A stretch of 64,000 nt of DNA from Eulemur rufifrons (Eukaryota; Chordata; Mammalia; Primates; Lemuridae), in contig NC_090989.1 in NCBI RefSeq assembly GCF_041146395.1, forward strand, positions 225,712,843 through 225,776,842. Reading direction: 5' to 3'. The number at the start of each line of letters is the position of its first letter. The stretch's first letter is position 1. The position numbers and the translations under genes were made by a program. Under the pieces are notes generated by a model. The model had not been told where the DNA came from, searched no databases, and saw only the letters and a list, made by a program, of their open reading frames with translations. Shown piece by piece: positions 1 to 10,673 of the stretch.

Positions 1-87
1 TGTTAGGGGAGGGCAATGAGGAGCGGGATGTTATAAATATTTACGTTTCATAGTTGTCTTATCTTGTTCCATAGTTATCCAAATTTG

Positions 88-160
88 ATTATAAACTCTT
101 TGAAGGCAGAGACCATATTAGTCTCTTAAGCTCTGTACTCAGGCCCCACCATTAAATAAT
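88..160 (+). mobile_element. L2/MIR 3'-tail fragment (weak)
   Basis: A short stretch reads like the end of an L2 or MIR element: a form of 'taaactctttgaaggcagagacca' followed by a degraded 'tctgtactcagg'. It is too short and diverged to give the family. The flanks (1-87 and 161-597) show nothing I can name. Confidence 0.35.
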
Positions 161-599
161 TTCCCAGGGTAAATGCTCCTCTATTGGAGGCAACTCAGTT
201 TTAAAAAACAGCAGCAACAAAAACAACCTTAAATTCAAACTTACCTAAATTGTATCATGCCATTCCACAAAGAACATTCCTCAGAACCCAACTTTCATTT
301 CAAGACATGATGCTCTGACTCTGGGAAACTTTATAAATCTTCCTACTTTCCTTTTTCACCGCTGGCTTTCCTTTCTGGACCCTCATCCCACCCCCAAGTG
401 ACTTCTCCTTCATTTTCAGCATCCTCTGCAAGTACTTCAAGTACTCCTGTATCTATTTTTTACCTGATTTCTCTAAGACAGAAATTCACTCATACTTTTC
501 ATACTACTTTAGCCAAGTATTTGCACAGACACCGTTTCTCCTTTTGTCTAATTGCAGTCTGGAAGGCTTTTTCTACCAGTTAGAGGAATTCTGAGATAG

Positions 600-611
600 C
601 CAGCAGGTGGC
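600..611 (+). promoter_or_regulatory. CTCF-core-like motif
   Basis: The 12-mer ccagcaggtggc fits the core CTCF consensus CCASYAGRKGGC exactly; the next base is c where a purine is usual. It lies in unique sequence, not in a recognised repeat. A motif alone does not show binding, and several such matches are expected per genome megabase. Confidence 0.35.
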
Positions 612-1044
612 CATAGGGCATAGGGAGTGGGAAGAAAGGAAGCCCCTGAAATCACAGATCAACTTGTTTGAGCCTAAAATTAAGAAAGATTCAGTCTCTT
701 TAGGGTGAATGAATTAGGAGAGAGGTGTCAGAACGTACTGCCCATTATCTGAGCTGCTTATGAATACATTAGCATTAATTAATACATGCATGAATATGTT
801 TTACATTAATTTGTGTTGTTGAAATATATGTGTACTGCCCATCTGCCTAAGGGCATGCAGGAAGCGTTCCCAGAATTCTCTCAGTAGCCATGAACCACAC
901 AGTTCGCCCCTATGTTCTCTGTCCATGTTTGGACAAGGGATGTTTCAGCTATTCAAACAGTTAGGTAAAGACTTGTTTACAGGGAAAAAGGCTAAGACAG
1001 GAATACGATGGTGACAGCTGTTCTATTTAAATCAGAAGTGAATG
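612..1044. other. Unassigned AT-rich DNA
   Basis: No coding potential, repeat family or regulatory element is recognisable. The region around 765-830 is a run of simple TTAAT/ATGAATA-like words but not a microsatellite. Confidence 0.4.
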
Positions 1045-1310
1045 ATCTATGTTAAATGTTTGGTGCCTACTCTATGCCAGGTGTTTTACAATAATGACCT
1101 TTTTTAATGAAGCCGGGCGGGAGAAGAAACTACAGTTTATTGATTGTTTATGTGGTCTCAGGCACTTGACACACAGGATTTCATTTAGCCCTCTGCAATG
1201 GCTCCAAAGGTAAGTACCTGAGACCCATCCTACAGAGGGGAAACATGAGGTCCAGAGGACTTAGTATGTCCAAAATCACAGAACCAGGATGTGTGTTCAG
1301 ACATGTTTCA
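1045..1310 (-). mobile_element. MIR SINE (antisense)
   Basis: The strand shown carries the reverse-MIR layout in order: 'gcctactctatgccaggtgtttta', 'tttcatttagccctc', 'ctacagaggggaaacatgaggtccagaggactta' and 'aaaatcacagaaccaggatgtg'. These match the complement of the MIR core ('cctcagtttcctcatctgt', 'gggcaagttacttaacc'). Divergence is high, as expected for a family older than placental radiation. The ORFs starting just inside its 3' side are accidental. Confidence 0.7.
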
Positions 1311-1394
1311 CTCCAGAAACTCTGCTTTCGGAGAATATATATCAGCTTTTACAAGAGGATACCCTGAGGTCGAAAAGGCCAGGTCCTCAGAAGG

Positions 1395-1530
1395 CCTTTC
1401 CAAAAGTGAGAGGAGGAGGAAAAATAAGCAGAGGCTGGGGAGAAGGAAAGGAGACAAAAGGAAGAGGCTATTGGAAAAGAATGAGAAGGTAGAAAAGGGA
1501 GAATGGAGAGAGAGAGGGAAATAAGCTTCA
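1395..1530. repeat. Purine-rich (GA-rich) low-complexity tract
   Basis: About 135 bp are dominated by G and A on the + strand, with repeated 'gaggagga', 'gaaaggaga' and 'gagagaga' words. This composition explains the overlapping open frames in several phases, including a serine/leucine-rich antisense frame. No coding interpretation is supported. Confidence 0.6.
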
Positions 1531-1894
1531 GGAAAGGAACAGGAAAAATAAATGACCATACAGTCAAGGAGAAATTGACTACTTTTCAAGAGAGAAGCAA
1601 CACAAATGAACAATGTTCCTTAGGAGTTCTATTGCCAAACAACATAAAATTCATTTGCTTTTATCTTCTAACCATCCAAAGAAGTAATGACTATACTACT
1701 AGGAAGAAAGCAATATTTGTAAAATGTCCTCTATCAGGGCCTTGGCTAGCCTATGGGTTTGGGGAAATTAGAAATAAATATCCTCTCTTGTTGGACGCAG
1801 CTCCACAAACACAGAGCTCAGTGGATGGACTGTGCCTTCAATCTTCCTCATTCCCTCATCTGGGAATCAACCTGCAGAAATGTGGGAGACAGCT

Positions 1895-2050
1895 GTGCCT
1901 GCTGTGTGCTAGGGCCTTGACATAGATCACGTCGTTATTATAATATAACAACAATTATGGCCACATTGTGGATTGGGAATCTCAGGAATCTGAGGTGCAA
2001 AGAAATTAAATCTCACACCATACTACACACACCCCCCAGCATCCCCAAGT
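1895..2050 (-). mobile_element. Diverged MIR (antisense)
   Basis: 'gtgtgctagggccttgacatagatcac' resembles the reverse-MIR 'gtgctaggcactttacatacattat', and 'gaatctgaggtgcaaagaaattaaatctcac' resembles the following 'ctgaggctcagagaggttaagtaac'. The copy is short and strongly diverged, so this is a moderate call. Confidence 0.45.
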
Positions 2051-2059
2051 CACACAGAG

Positions 2060-2600
2060 ACGGAATACACTAAAATAGTATTAATTGCAAGTAATGTAAA
2101 CCCAATAAACAATAAAGGTAATTTATTAACCGACTTGACTAAAAACCCCACAAACAGAGTGGGCTTCAGGTTAGGATTGATCAGGAAATGCAGTGATGTT
2201 CCTACAATTCTCACATATATATATGTCCTCCTCTGTGTGCCAGCTTCACCCTCACATATCAGCAGCTGCAAAAGGCACAGCTATGCACTACTCAGATCTC
2301 TTCCAGCTGTTCTTACAGCATAGGAAGAACACTTATTTTCCCAGAGTTCCTAGCAAATGTCTCCTGCATTCTCACTGGTTCAAACTGGACTTCGTGTTTA
2401 TCCTTGAAGCAGTAACTGTAGCTGGGGGATAGGATTTTGCTGGTAACATAAGTCTGATCTAAATTTCCAATCTCTAGAACCAGGTAGGGCAACTGTTTCC
2501 CCAAAAGGTATAACTGCTAAGGAATTGTGGGTACCAGAATGAAAATCAAGGTAATTACCAAAAGAAGGAATGAGTACTTGGGTGGGCACCCATAGCAGGT
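2060..2600 (+). mobile_element. Old interspersed repeat, probably L1M 3'-UTR type
   Basis: The order of words ('aaaggtaatttattaacc', 'acagagtgggcttcagg', 'gcagctgcaaaaggcac', 'ccaaaaggtat…', 'gaaaatcaaggtaattaccaaaagaaggaatg', 'gggtgggca') follows a common mammalian repeat that I remember as an old L1 3' region, though I am not certain of the family name. No intact frame is present. Confidence 0.45.
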
Positions 2601-2639
2601 GGGGTGGTTTTATGTTATCATTTAATTATTTTTAACCTC

Positions 2640-3065
2640 TCCATAGTTCCATGGAGGAAGTATACTTTCTGACCCCCGCTGAACCTGGGTAGAAGCCTGT
2701 GGCTTACCCTTCCCTGCCCTTGGCTTCAGGCCTGGATGTGTGACTTGCTTTGGCCAGTGGCATGTTAGCAGATATGACACAAGCACCATTGGATTTACTC
2801 TCTCCCACTTCCGCCATCTCCATAAGAACATAGCTAGGTAGTCCACTCCCACTCAGCCCAGACCATGAGAGACGCGTGGAGCACTGTGGACCTAATCTGC
2901 AGCTTGGAGACAAGCCCAGCTATGCCCAGCCTAGGTCAGCCAACTCCCAGCTGACCCGCACACCTATGAGTGAGAGTGAATACTGTTGTGCAAAACTGAA
3001 TCTCCAAGTGTTTTGCCACGTAGCTCTCTTGTGGCAAGACTTGACTGGTAGAGCAACTAAGTCAA
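2640..3065 (+). mobile_element. MLT1-like LTR, copy 1
   Basis: The tract 'gatgtgtgacttgctttgg' then 'ccagtggcatgttagcagatatgac', 'ctcccacttccgccatctcc', 'agagacgcgtggagcac', 'cagcttggagacaagcccagc' and 'cagcctaggtcagcc' matches a MaLR/MLT1-type LTR as I remember it. The end is degraded. A second relative lies near 8.5 kb with the same 'gtgtgacttgcttt' start in the same orientation. Confidence 0.5.
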
Positions 3066-4754
3066 TTCTAGGTGTGAATTATTTTCTTGCATAACAGTGC
3101 AGAGCATTGCTCTGTCTGTGTTTCTCTTCTCCTTGGCTGAAGTCTAGCCTGGGTCTCAGCTGAAAATGAAGGCTGCAGCTTTATTCTCCATTTTTAGTCT
3201 TACAGAAACATCTGATACTGTCGGCAGCCGCTTTTGAAGGTCCTTCAAGCGGGCTAGCTATCACACCACGTGAGCTGGTCAGCCCCATCAGGCAAAACCA
3301 CACAGCCACCGCGTCCAGACCCTGCCAAGCGAAAGCTTGCAACACTGAAATGGCTGCACCTCAAACTGTCGTGTGATTTCTGTATCATAGGAATTTTAGA
3401 AACAGATGGTGAGCACAGACGACAGTGGTGGTTGTACTATGCGTGTGGGGCAAAGGGGAATGAGAGAGCAAGAGGACCAGAACGGAGCAGATTCTGCAGG
3501 AGCACTGCGAGGAGAGAGGATTGCCGAAAGCTGCCTTCTGTCAGAAAACGCAACCACAGGTTGCAAGAAGTTGGGGAAGAAAAACACCTGACAGGCAGTT
3601 TTGGGTGGGGAGAGAAGAGGTTTTGCTTCTAAAGCAAGGAGGACTATATGTTGAAACACTTTTAGGTTTTTATATTAATCACACCAGAAAAATAGGCAGC
3701 AAAATGTATCAATTCACCTGAGCTTGACCGTTAGGCGAATGTCTTTGTTGCTTGAGGAAACACACAGTGTCAGAAGAGTTGAAGAGGGAGCCAGTGCTTG
3801 GGAACCAGATTCCGATAAATGACCCTGGATGCCCGACTTTCACTGCCACCAGCGCCCTGTTCCCCAGAAGCCCCCTTGCATTTTGAGGGGGGCGTGATTT
3901 CTGTGGACGTCTCAGATGGCTGCTCTCCTAATTCTATCCTGAAATGTATTTCCCCTGGAGCTGGCATTTATCGCTGAATTCTGGCACCGCTCCTGAAATG
4001 TTGCATCTGCACCACTAAACTGAGGTTACTTGTAGTTCATTAATATGCAAGAGGGGCCGTGAAATCATTCCTGTTTCTGACAGGAGTTTGTACATGCCTT
4101 TCTGGAATGCTTCATTTCTGAAGTGGTCTGGCACTGAGACTTTCCTTGTCTTCTTTTAATCAGCTCCATCTTGTCACTACGTAAAGAGTTAAAAAGAAAA
4201 AAAACAGAAAGCATGCTTTCTGAAATCTCAAGGAAGATGCAGTGCATCTTTCTCTTTCCTTTCTCTCTCTTTTTTTATTTTCCATCCCCCACCCCCTTCC
4301 ATGAACACATCAAAGTAGGAAGTGACATGCAGTGCCCTGGAGCTCTTAGCAACATGCTTTTAGGTTTGGAAAATTTCATTTTCTACCTTATGATGATTAC
4401 ACGAGGAAAGATGAAATGCTTGTTTTGAGGTTTATTTGAGAAAGGGATGTAATAAATGTTGTGGCTTCCCACTGAATGGAACAAATTCACTCCAGTCATG
4501 TGAGGATATTAAAAATTACATATGTGTGTGCATGGACAGAGCCTGTGTGACTTAGATGGTATTTGTGGTCCCAGATACTCAGAAAAGAGACCTTGGGCGG
4601 CTTCTTTCAGAAAACGCTGAATAAAGTTTTTCATTTTACTCAGCTCTAAATGCATTTGATTCCAAACGAAAATGAGTTCCCGCCCTGTCTGAGCTACAGC
4701 AATCCCCTTCAAACCGGTCCCCCACCCCCACGAGCACATTCATTCATGCACGTG
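3066..4754. other. Repeat-poor unassigned region
   Basis: I recognise no interspersed repeat across about 1.7 kb. The part near 4000-4230 has the mixed-composition look of conserved non-coding DNA, including 'tagttcattaatatgcaa' and 'cagctccatcttgtcac', but conservation cannot be judged from one sequence. Short open frames here have no family features. Confidence 0.35.
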
Positions 4755-4786
4755 AGCACACACAGACACACACACAGACACACAAA
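4755..4786. repeat. Imperfect (CA)n tract
   Basis: A CA-rich run interrupted by single G bases ('cacacacagacacacacacagacacaca') sits between unique flanks. It is short and interrupted. Confidence 0.75.
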
Positions 4787-4789
4787 GGA

Positions 4790-5640
4790 CCATATGATTC
4801 ACGCAGACTGACACAGAGCCCCCTTAGCTGAGACCCACAGGTGCACCAGCCTGTTGAAGAATTAATCCAATGTCCCTTTTTCCAGAAAGTTCATTTTTCC
4901 AAACACTGGAGCAAGGAAGAGGACATTTGTGTTTTGTTCTGGGTATCGTGATTTTTTTTGTTGCTATTGTTCACACGTTTTTGGGTTTTGCCCAGGGAAC
5001 TTCTCCATTAGCTGGGAGCCGAATGGAAAATGATAAGCTCACCTTGCTCAGGAAACAGAGCCAGCAAGGTGGAGAAATAGCCTCGTGGTTTCAGTCCTGT
5101 GCCTCCCTAGCAGGAAAGGATGCTAGAAATGAGATCTAGTATTCAACCGAGTAAACCATTTTCCCGCACACAGAAACATGCAATCTCGGGCTCTATTCAA
5201 AGCCCTTCCATCACATATGCAGTGCTTTGTTCAGCCCACAGCTGGACCACACAGGTCGTGAGACGCAGGATTTGCACAGGCTTTGCCCACCAGCTCTGGC
5301 AGGCCACCCTCCGCTGAAAGTGGATCATCAACCCCCCTCAGGTTCGGGGCCTCAGCCTCCTGTGATCACACTGATCATTCGAGTTTGGAGCAGAACTATG
5401 ACATTTTTGCTTTGGCTGCAGGAAGAGGAGAGATCCTGATCCTCTTTCATAAATAACCTAAACTCCAGCTATTCAATGATGAGTAATCTCTGTTTACTCT
5501 CGCTCTAAGGCAATAAGAAATCGCTTTGATTGAATGCTTTCTATGTGCTCTCAGATAGAATTCCTGCCCTTATCCCACGCAGCTCTATATTTAAAGGAAG
5601 GTGACGACTTGTAAATATTTTTAAATATTTAAAGTTTTAA
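4790..5640. other. Unassigned region
   Basis: No repeat or gene could be supported. An AT-rich run with repeated 'aaatattt' words lies near 5612-5650. Confidence 0.35.
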
Positions 5641-5644
5641 AAGT

Positions 5645-5832
5645 TTTCTCATTTAAGCCCCACACTCCCTCTGAGACGGGTGCTGTTATGATTCCTACTG
5701 TAGAGCAGAGGACACCAATGCCCTTGAGTGTGTACGATGACCCCAAAGGCACACATGGACAGAGAAGCAAAGTTCAAATCGGGGGCATCTAACTCCAGAG
5801 CCCATGCTGTCAGCCACCATGCTATACTGCCT
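5645..5832 (-). mobile_element. MIR SINE (antisense)
   Basis: The copy reads in reverse-MIR order: 'ctctgagacgggtgctgttatgattcc', 'tagagcagaggacacc', 'aagttcaaatcgggggcatctaactccagagcccatgctgtcagccaccatgctatactgcc'. The last segment is a clear complement of the MIR 5' end. The start of the MIR is well preserved and the tail is lost. Confidence 0.75.
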
Positions 5833-5904
5833 CCTGCTGGTGGGGGCTGCCTGCCGTCCCTGGTCCTCTGTTCCCCCCTGAGCACAAAGTACTGTAGTTT
5901 ATGT

Positions 5905-6016
5905 CTGCTAGTTCATTTCCTCCATAGATTGTGAGCTCCTGGAGTTATCTTAAGCATTCCTTCCTCAGTATCTGACACCTCAGAAGGGCTCAGTGAATGT
6001 TTTTTGAGTGAATTAA
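5905..6016 (+). mobile_element. L2 3'-tail
   Basis: 'attgtgagctcctggag', 'tcctcagtatctgacacctcagaagggctcagtgaatgttttttgagtgaat' reproduces the L2 3' end (…gtgagctccttgag … agtgcctggcacatagtaggcgctcaataaatgtttgttgaatgaa) with normal divergence. Confidence 0.7.
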
Positions 6017-6264
6017 AAAACTAGTGAGGCACAGAATGTTAGAGAGATTAAGGGAGGGTGAGTAAAGAATAAGATTCTGGGAAGAAAAAAAATTAAGCCT
6101 CTGGTATGAAAAAAGGGATAAAAAGAGGCAGGGAGATAGACTCAAATGAGGGAGGAAAGATCTGATGCTGGTATGACCCTTTCTTTGTGCATTATGCCAC
6201 CACTGTTGGGGAAGTCACTGTAAAGGAGGTGGCAGGGACAGCCTGCACACCAAGCTGGAATGTT

Positions 6265-6440
6265 TGCTGCTAGTCCTGATTGAACAGAAAGGGCCACGGA
6301 ATGGGAATCAAGAAACTAGGTTATAGTTCCATGCTCACTACTCACTGGTTGGCTAATTTAGGGCAAGTTATTTACCTTCTTTGGGCTTTGGGTTTTTAGT
6401 CTGTCGTCTGAGAAAACTGGATTAAAGTTTCCCTGTAGCA
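6265..6440 (+). mobile_element. MIR SINE (sense)
   Basis: 'ggttatagttccatgctcactactcactggttggctaatttagggcaagttatttaccttctttgggctttgg' followed by 'ctgtcgtctgagaaaactgga' follows the MIR core in sense orientation. The region between 6017 and 6264 is purine-rich and has no firm assignment. Confidence 0.7.
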
Positions 6441-6539
6441 TTATAGAAAAGCAGAGGGAGGTAATTATATTATAAACTGGTTGCAAGCATTTTACAAACA
6501 TAGCATATAAATAATTATCAATAATAAAAAATAATCTAT

Positions 6540-6830
6540 CATTGAGTGCATTTTATAAATCAGGTACATACACACACACTCACGAAGGCTGTCCAGAAAG
6601 TATCCAGCCATGTAACTGTTCTCGTTATATTAACAATGGCTGGATACTTTCCGATAGCCCTTTTTTACATATGTATAAAATATCTGCCCCAAAAGATGTT
6701 AGACTCCCGACTTTTATGAAGGCAGAGACTGTGGTTTGAAGAAATTGCAGAACATGCTCAAGCTCACGTAGCTGCAAGCGGCTGAGCTGGGATTTGAATT
6801 CAGGTCATTCTGTCTCTGAAGTCCACACCC
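6540..6830 (-). mobile_element. MIR (antisense) split by a mini-transposon
   Basis: The left part ('attgagtgca…') and the right part ('gaaattgcagaacatgctcaagctcacgtagctgcaagcggctgagctgggatttgaattcaggtcattctg') are the two sides of an antisense MIR. They are separated by the inverted-repeat element at 6587-6660 and a short (CA)n at 6571-6579. Confidence 0.6.
6587..6660. mobile_element. Mariner-like MITE / inverted-repeat hairpin
   Basis: Two arms of about 25 nt, 6587-6611 and 6636-6660, are inverted copies of each other around a 24-nt centre. The inner 16 nt are perfect complements: gaaagtatccagccat at 6596-6611 and its complement at 6636-6651. The outer ends read ggctgtcc and ggataGCCC-like, which resembles mariner terminal repeats that begin 'ggctgtcc(a)gaaagtatcc' as I remember them. 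Size and form are like the 80-bp MADE1 MITE, but the sequence is different. A TA duplication cannot be fixed exactly. The transcript of either strand would fold into one hairpin. Confidence 0.65.
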
Positions 6831-7930
6831 AGACACATCAGAGGCCCAAGGCCACTACATTCCTTAGCAAATGTCCCTCAGCGGAACTTGTCATCATTTT
6901 GACTCAAAAAACCCTTGTGACAGCCCAACGCGCGCGCGTGTGCAATCCCAGCCTGCCAGGTGATGGCAGTCCCTGGAGAGAGGCTCCTCGGGGTCCCCTT
7001 GGACCATTAGAAAACACTTACCAATGCTGCTACTGCTGCTGCCTTCCCAGCGGCAGCCCTGCCCGCTGGTGTTAGAAGACCAGCAGCAAACTGACTCAGG
7101 ATCAAACTGTCCCCTAGAAACCGACCCTTCCTGCTCCCTCCCCTGTAGACCTTGAAGCAAAATCCCCTTGTTAATTCAGGGGCAAGCATCATGTGACTTC
7201 ACTGTCTCCAAAGCTGTCACTTGCCCATTCACTCAGTACTTATTTTCAAAAGTTCTTCTGTCTGGATACCATCACATCCTTTTTCTTCAGTGTCTCTGTC
7301 TACTCCCTTCCAAATTTAAAATTTGCTTCCATTATTGTATCAAAGACATCAATAGAAAGTCAATACAGAACATAGGAGCTTTTAAATGAGTCATCCTTTG
7401 GCTTTGATCATTACATTCTAAATGTCTTTAAATAAACACTTTAAAGACTACTAATATAACCATAGTCTTTTAAATGTAATTAAATCCCCTACATATGTGA
7501 ATTTATAAATGTCATATGTAAGCATGTTTACATATCCATATGCAAGATACCTGTCAATATCTACATGAAGATTATCTTAATCAAACACATATGAAAAGTT
7601 TATCTTGTTTTTTGAGGAGCGGAACCTGGGCCAGTAACTTGCTTGTTTGCTCTCTGATAATTCCCCTGCCCTCGTCCTGCTCTGACATGTTTTTTTAAAG
7701 GAGATGAGAACTTGTAAATATTTATTTTCAAAATATTTATTTGTGCCACCCTATTATATCTGTTGGGCCTAGAGCAAAACTAGGGGTGTGATCTTGAGAT
7801 ATGAGGTTTAAAGGAACTTAACCACACTGTCTAAAGCATTCACAGCCAACCCTTGTGAATAGACTGTCGGAGCAAGGATTGCTTAAGGTACTGGGCAAGT
7901 CTGAGAAGGGTAAATAATTTGTAGAACAGA
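6831..7930. other. Unassigned region
   Basis: Mostly unique DNA. It includes a short alternating gc run (cgcgcgcg near 6930), imperfect gct triplets near 7026-7041, and AT-rich 'aaatatttatt' words near 7717-7742. No feature is supported. Confidence 0.35.
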
Positions 7931-7934
7931 ATAG

Positions 7935-8440
7935 AATCTGCATTACACAGTCCAGTCAGGGAATAGAACCCACGCAGGTCATTCAATAGAGGGGGTTTAA
8001 TATGGAGAACTGTTTACAAAGGCAATAAAAGAGCTGAAAGATCAAACAGTGAGGCAGCTGGAGACTAGACACTGTAGGAAGCCACTGTTGTCCCCAGGTA
8101 GGACAGACCAAGAGGAGGAGACCAGGAGTGGGAGCTGCTCTTAGGAAACTGGGACCAACAAGGATGGTGGCCTGGTGGCTGCTGGAGCTGTGGAGGGGAC
8201 ACAGCCATAGCCATAGCTGCTACCAGAAGCAGAGAAAGAAGGGAGAAATACCCTGGCTTCTCCTTTCCTCACATCCTCTAGCCTCCTGACAGAGCCTACC
8301 ACTGAAGAAACCTAAACAAAATCAAGGAAGCTCTGGGAACATATTTTGCAAGGGTCAGCACTCTGAAACACAGAGCAGGGCTGGCACGCTGAGGGAAGGT
8401 AGCCAAGAGCAAATGGAAAAGGACTGGCCTTGATTTCTTC
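7935..8440 (+). mobile_element. Old interspersed repeat (family A), copy 1
   Basis: The order 'cgcaggtcattcaatagaggggg', 'tttaatatggagaactgtttacaaaggc', 'agagctgaaagatcaaacag', 'cctcctgacagagcctaccactgaa', 'cacagagcagggctgg' and 'gagcaaatggaaaagga' follows an old mammalian repeat consensus; I believe it is an L1M 3'-UTR type but the name is not secure. A relative with the same layout lies at 43.78-44.24 kb in the same orientation. Confidence 0.5.
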
Positions 8441-8454
8441 ACTCAAAAACTAGT

Positions 8455-8770
8455 TAAGACCTTTTATAATCACTGAGATACATGTGCGGATGTAGATACT
8501 AGCATATATACTGCATAAGCCTACAGACTGTCTAAATATGGGCTGCTTCTCTATGTGACCTTCATGGCCCCCCTCAGGAGAGGACATATTGAACTCAAGA
8601 TGATGTGTGACTTGCTTTGTCCAATGGAATACGAGCAGAATTGATGCATTCTTTGTCTGAACAGCAGCAGTGAGCCATACCCTTGCCCACCATGGTCTCT
8701 TTCCCTTGGTCACAAGATCTGTGCTGTCTCAGATTAAATAACATGACCATGTAATTTATTGTCCAACCTA
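8455..8770 (+). mobile_element. MLT1-like LTR, copy 2
   Basis: It contains 'gatgatgtgtgacttgctttgtccaatggaatacgagcagaattgatgc', the same block as in the copy near 2.7 kb, then 'gtgagccatacccttgcc' and a degraded end. The two copies are too diverged to be the two LTRs of one insertion. Confidence 0.45.
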
Positions 8771-9100
8771 AGACACTGTATTCATCACATTTTATACAAA
8801 TTCACAATTGAACCCATTGTTTTAAATGTAGAGGTGCTTCACCTGAAAAGTTGTCTGGAGTTTGAAGGAAAATATTGTACATGTTATATGAAAATATAAC
8901 TAACACACTGTTTAAAAATAAGTTTAACCTGTTTCTCAACTTTTCAGACAATGGGTAGTCGGGCAAATAGGAGAGCACTCAACGTATTGAAGACGAAACG
9001 TATTGAGGCTTCAAAACAGACAATCTTCAAATTCACACAATTAACCCCAGCTTTGAGATGAGTAAATTCTAATGGTATTTATGGATTCCCAGAAGTGATC
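8771..9100. other. Unassigned region
   Basis: No repeat family recognised. The word 'acgtattgaagacgaaacgtattgagg' near 8983-9008 is a small tandem duplication of acgtattga separated by seven bases. Confidence 0.3.
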
Positions 9101-9102
9101 CT

Positions 9103-9140
9103 AAAAAAAAAAAAAAAAAAAAAGAAAGAAAGAAAGAAAA
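9103..9140. repeat. Poly(A) with (GAAA)n
   Basis: About 21 A bases are followed by four GAAA units. This often marks the tail of a SINE or LINE, but nothing recognisable as a retrotransposon body lies directly upstream. Confidence 0.8.
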
Positions 9141-9142
9141 CT

Positions 9143-9682
9143 TCTGTCCGTATCACTCTTTTGCTTAAAAAACTCCCTGGCTTCCTGCTATATCCAAGCT
9201 TCTAAGCTTCCCAGAAGATAAAAAACAGACTCCTTTGTTTGGCATAAAATCTAACCCCCATTTATCTGTCCAGCTCTACTTCTGCCCAACACGCCACATA
9301 CCCCAGAAACTTAACGTCTCACTATTTTTAGTAAGCTGTCTTGCACAGTTTCGGGCCATTCCCCAGACACCAACCCTTTCCTCTCCACCTCTACTCCTCA
9401 AGCCTCCTCTTGGAAAAATCCTATTCATCTTTCAAGTCTGGGTTCAAATGTCCCCTCCTCTGTTGAAGTCTCCCTAAGTGGGAATACCCCATCTCGATGA
9501 CTGCAAAGCAACAACACCCCATTGTAATTACTGTGTTCATATATCCTCTCCACTTGATGATGGGTTCACTAGGGCTACATCTTCTTCATCTTTACGTGCC
9601 ATGCATACATCATGGAGTCCAGTATATTCTAGGTCCTCTCTAAACATCTATTGAATACATGAGTAAATAAATGAATGAAGAG
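9143..9682 (+). mobile_element. L2 LINE 3' end
   Basis: The tract follows the L2 3' end in order: 'ttttgcttaaaaaactccctggcttcctgc', 'cagctctacttctgccc', 'ttttagtaagctg…', 'ctattcatctttcaagtctgggttcaaatgtcccctcctctgttgaagtctccct', 'tgtaattactgtgttcat', and the tail 'aaacatctattgaatacatgagtaaataaatgaatgaa'. It is one of the better preserved L2 copies in the window. The 80-aa frame inside is a relic with no function. Confidence 0.8.
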
Positions 9683-10014
9683 TTTTCTCTATTTCCCTTC
9701 ACATGTTGTTCAGAAATCATGAGATCCCCCAAAATCCACTAAGAATCCCAAATGCTTGAGTGTAAAATTCCAGATATTTACCTATGCTTTTTATAGATAC
9801 AGTGCTTTATAATACTGTGTATAGTTAGGTTTGGTCTGTTTCATGTAGAGTATTTTAATTTTAGAGATAGAAAGAATCAGCAACTGGCCAGCTCCCTCCA
9901 GATACAGGTAAGGTGTTCTGGGCAGAAAGAGGTTAAGTCAAAAGGTCGTGGTTTTAGAGGTCCCACAAATAACCCAGTATTCTTTTTATTCTACGGTATT
10001 TAGGGAGAAGTTTG

Positions 10015-10659
10015 ATTATATACACATTCACAATAGAGGAAATATAAAGAGAAAATAAAACATATGGAAAATAATCACACTTGATAATAATCAAATAAAT
10101 ACAAATTAAAGTTCATTTGTGTCATTTTATGCCTGCTAATTTTTTAAAAATTATATGATCCAAGGATGTAGCAAAATAAAATTCTTATGTATTATACCTC
10201 TAAAGGCATTGTAATTTGGTATAACCTTTTTGGAAACATATAAAATACAGAACAAGAGTCATGATATTCATACCATTTTGACTCTGTAACTAAAGTACTA
10301 GGAATTTGTTCGATGAAATACTTTTGCAATACTAAAAATTGTAAAAAAAAAAAAAAATTGTTGCATCGCCTAGTGAGAACAACTTCAATATCCAATAAGA
10401 TGGGATGGCATATTAAAGCAATGTAATATTTTGCAGTCATTAAACATTATAATTATGCAGCCTACATAGAAACATGGAAAATATATAATATAAATTGGAT
10501 ATAGTGGAAATCAAAATAGTATGTGTATTATGATCGCAACTCTATAAAAACACATTCTTACAAAAAGGCATTGGAAGGCAATTTTTAAAATAGTTGTCAT
10601 AGGGTTGGATTATGTTTTTCTATTTTTATCAACATTTTTAATGACATATTTTGTCTAAT
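10015..10659 (+). mobile_element. Old L1M/HAL1-like 3' region
   Basis: 'aataatcaaataaatacaaattaaag…' is a degraded form of the end of L1 ORF2, and 'atccaataagatgggatggcatattaaagcaatgtaatattttgcagtcattaaa' and 'cagcctacatagaaacatggaaaa' match the 3' UTR pattern of old L1/HAL1 elements ('aatggataa…gcagccattaaaaag…'). A later Alu inserted right at its 3' part. Confidence 0.55.
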
Positions 10660-10673
10660 AAGAAGCAGGTGGA

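Noticed and set aside
1503..1925. 140-codon plus-strand open frame
   Set aside because: It begins in GA-rich low-complexity DNA and ends in a MIR-like relic. No family resemblance and overlapping frames in other phases.
3270..3659. 120-codon frame on plus and 87-codon frame on minus strand
   Set aside because: No recognisable domain, overlapping opposite frames, and no promoter or poly(A) context.
5829..5841. Second CTCF-like motif on the minus strand (ccagcaggaggc)
   Set aside because: One mismatch at a constrained core position and it lies next to a MIR end; too weak.
6930..6940. Short alternating gc run as a CpG island
   Set aside because: Only about 10 bp of cgcg; the surrounding kilobase has few CpGs.
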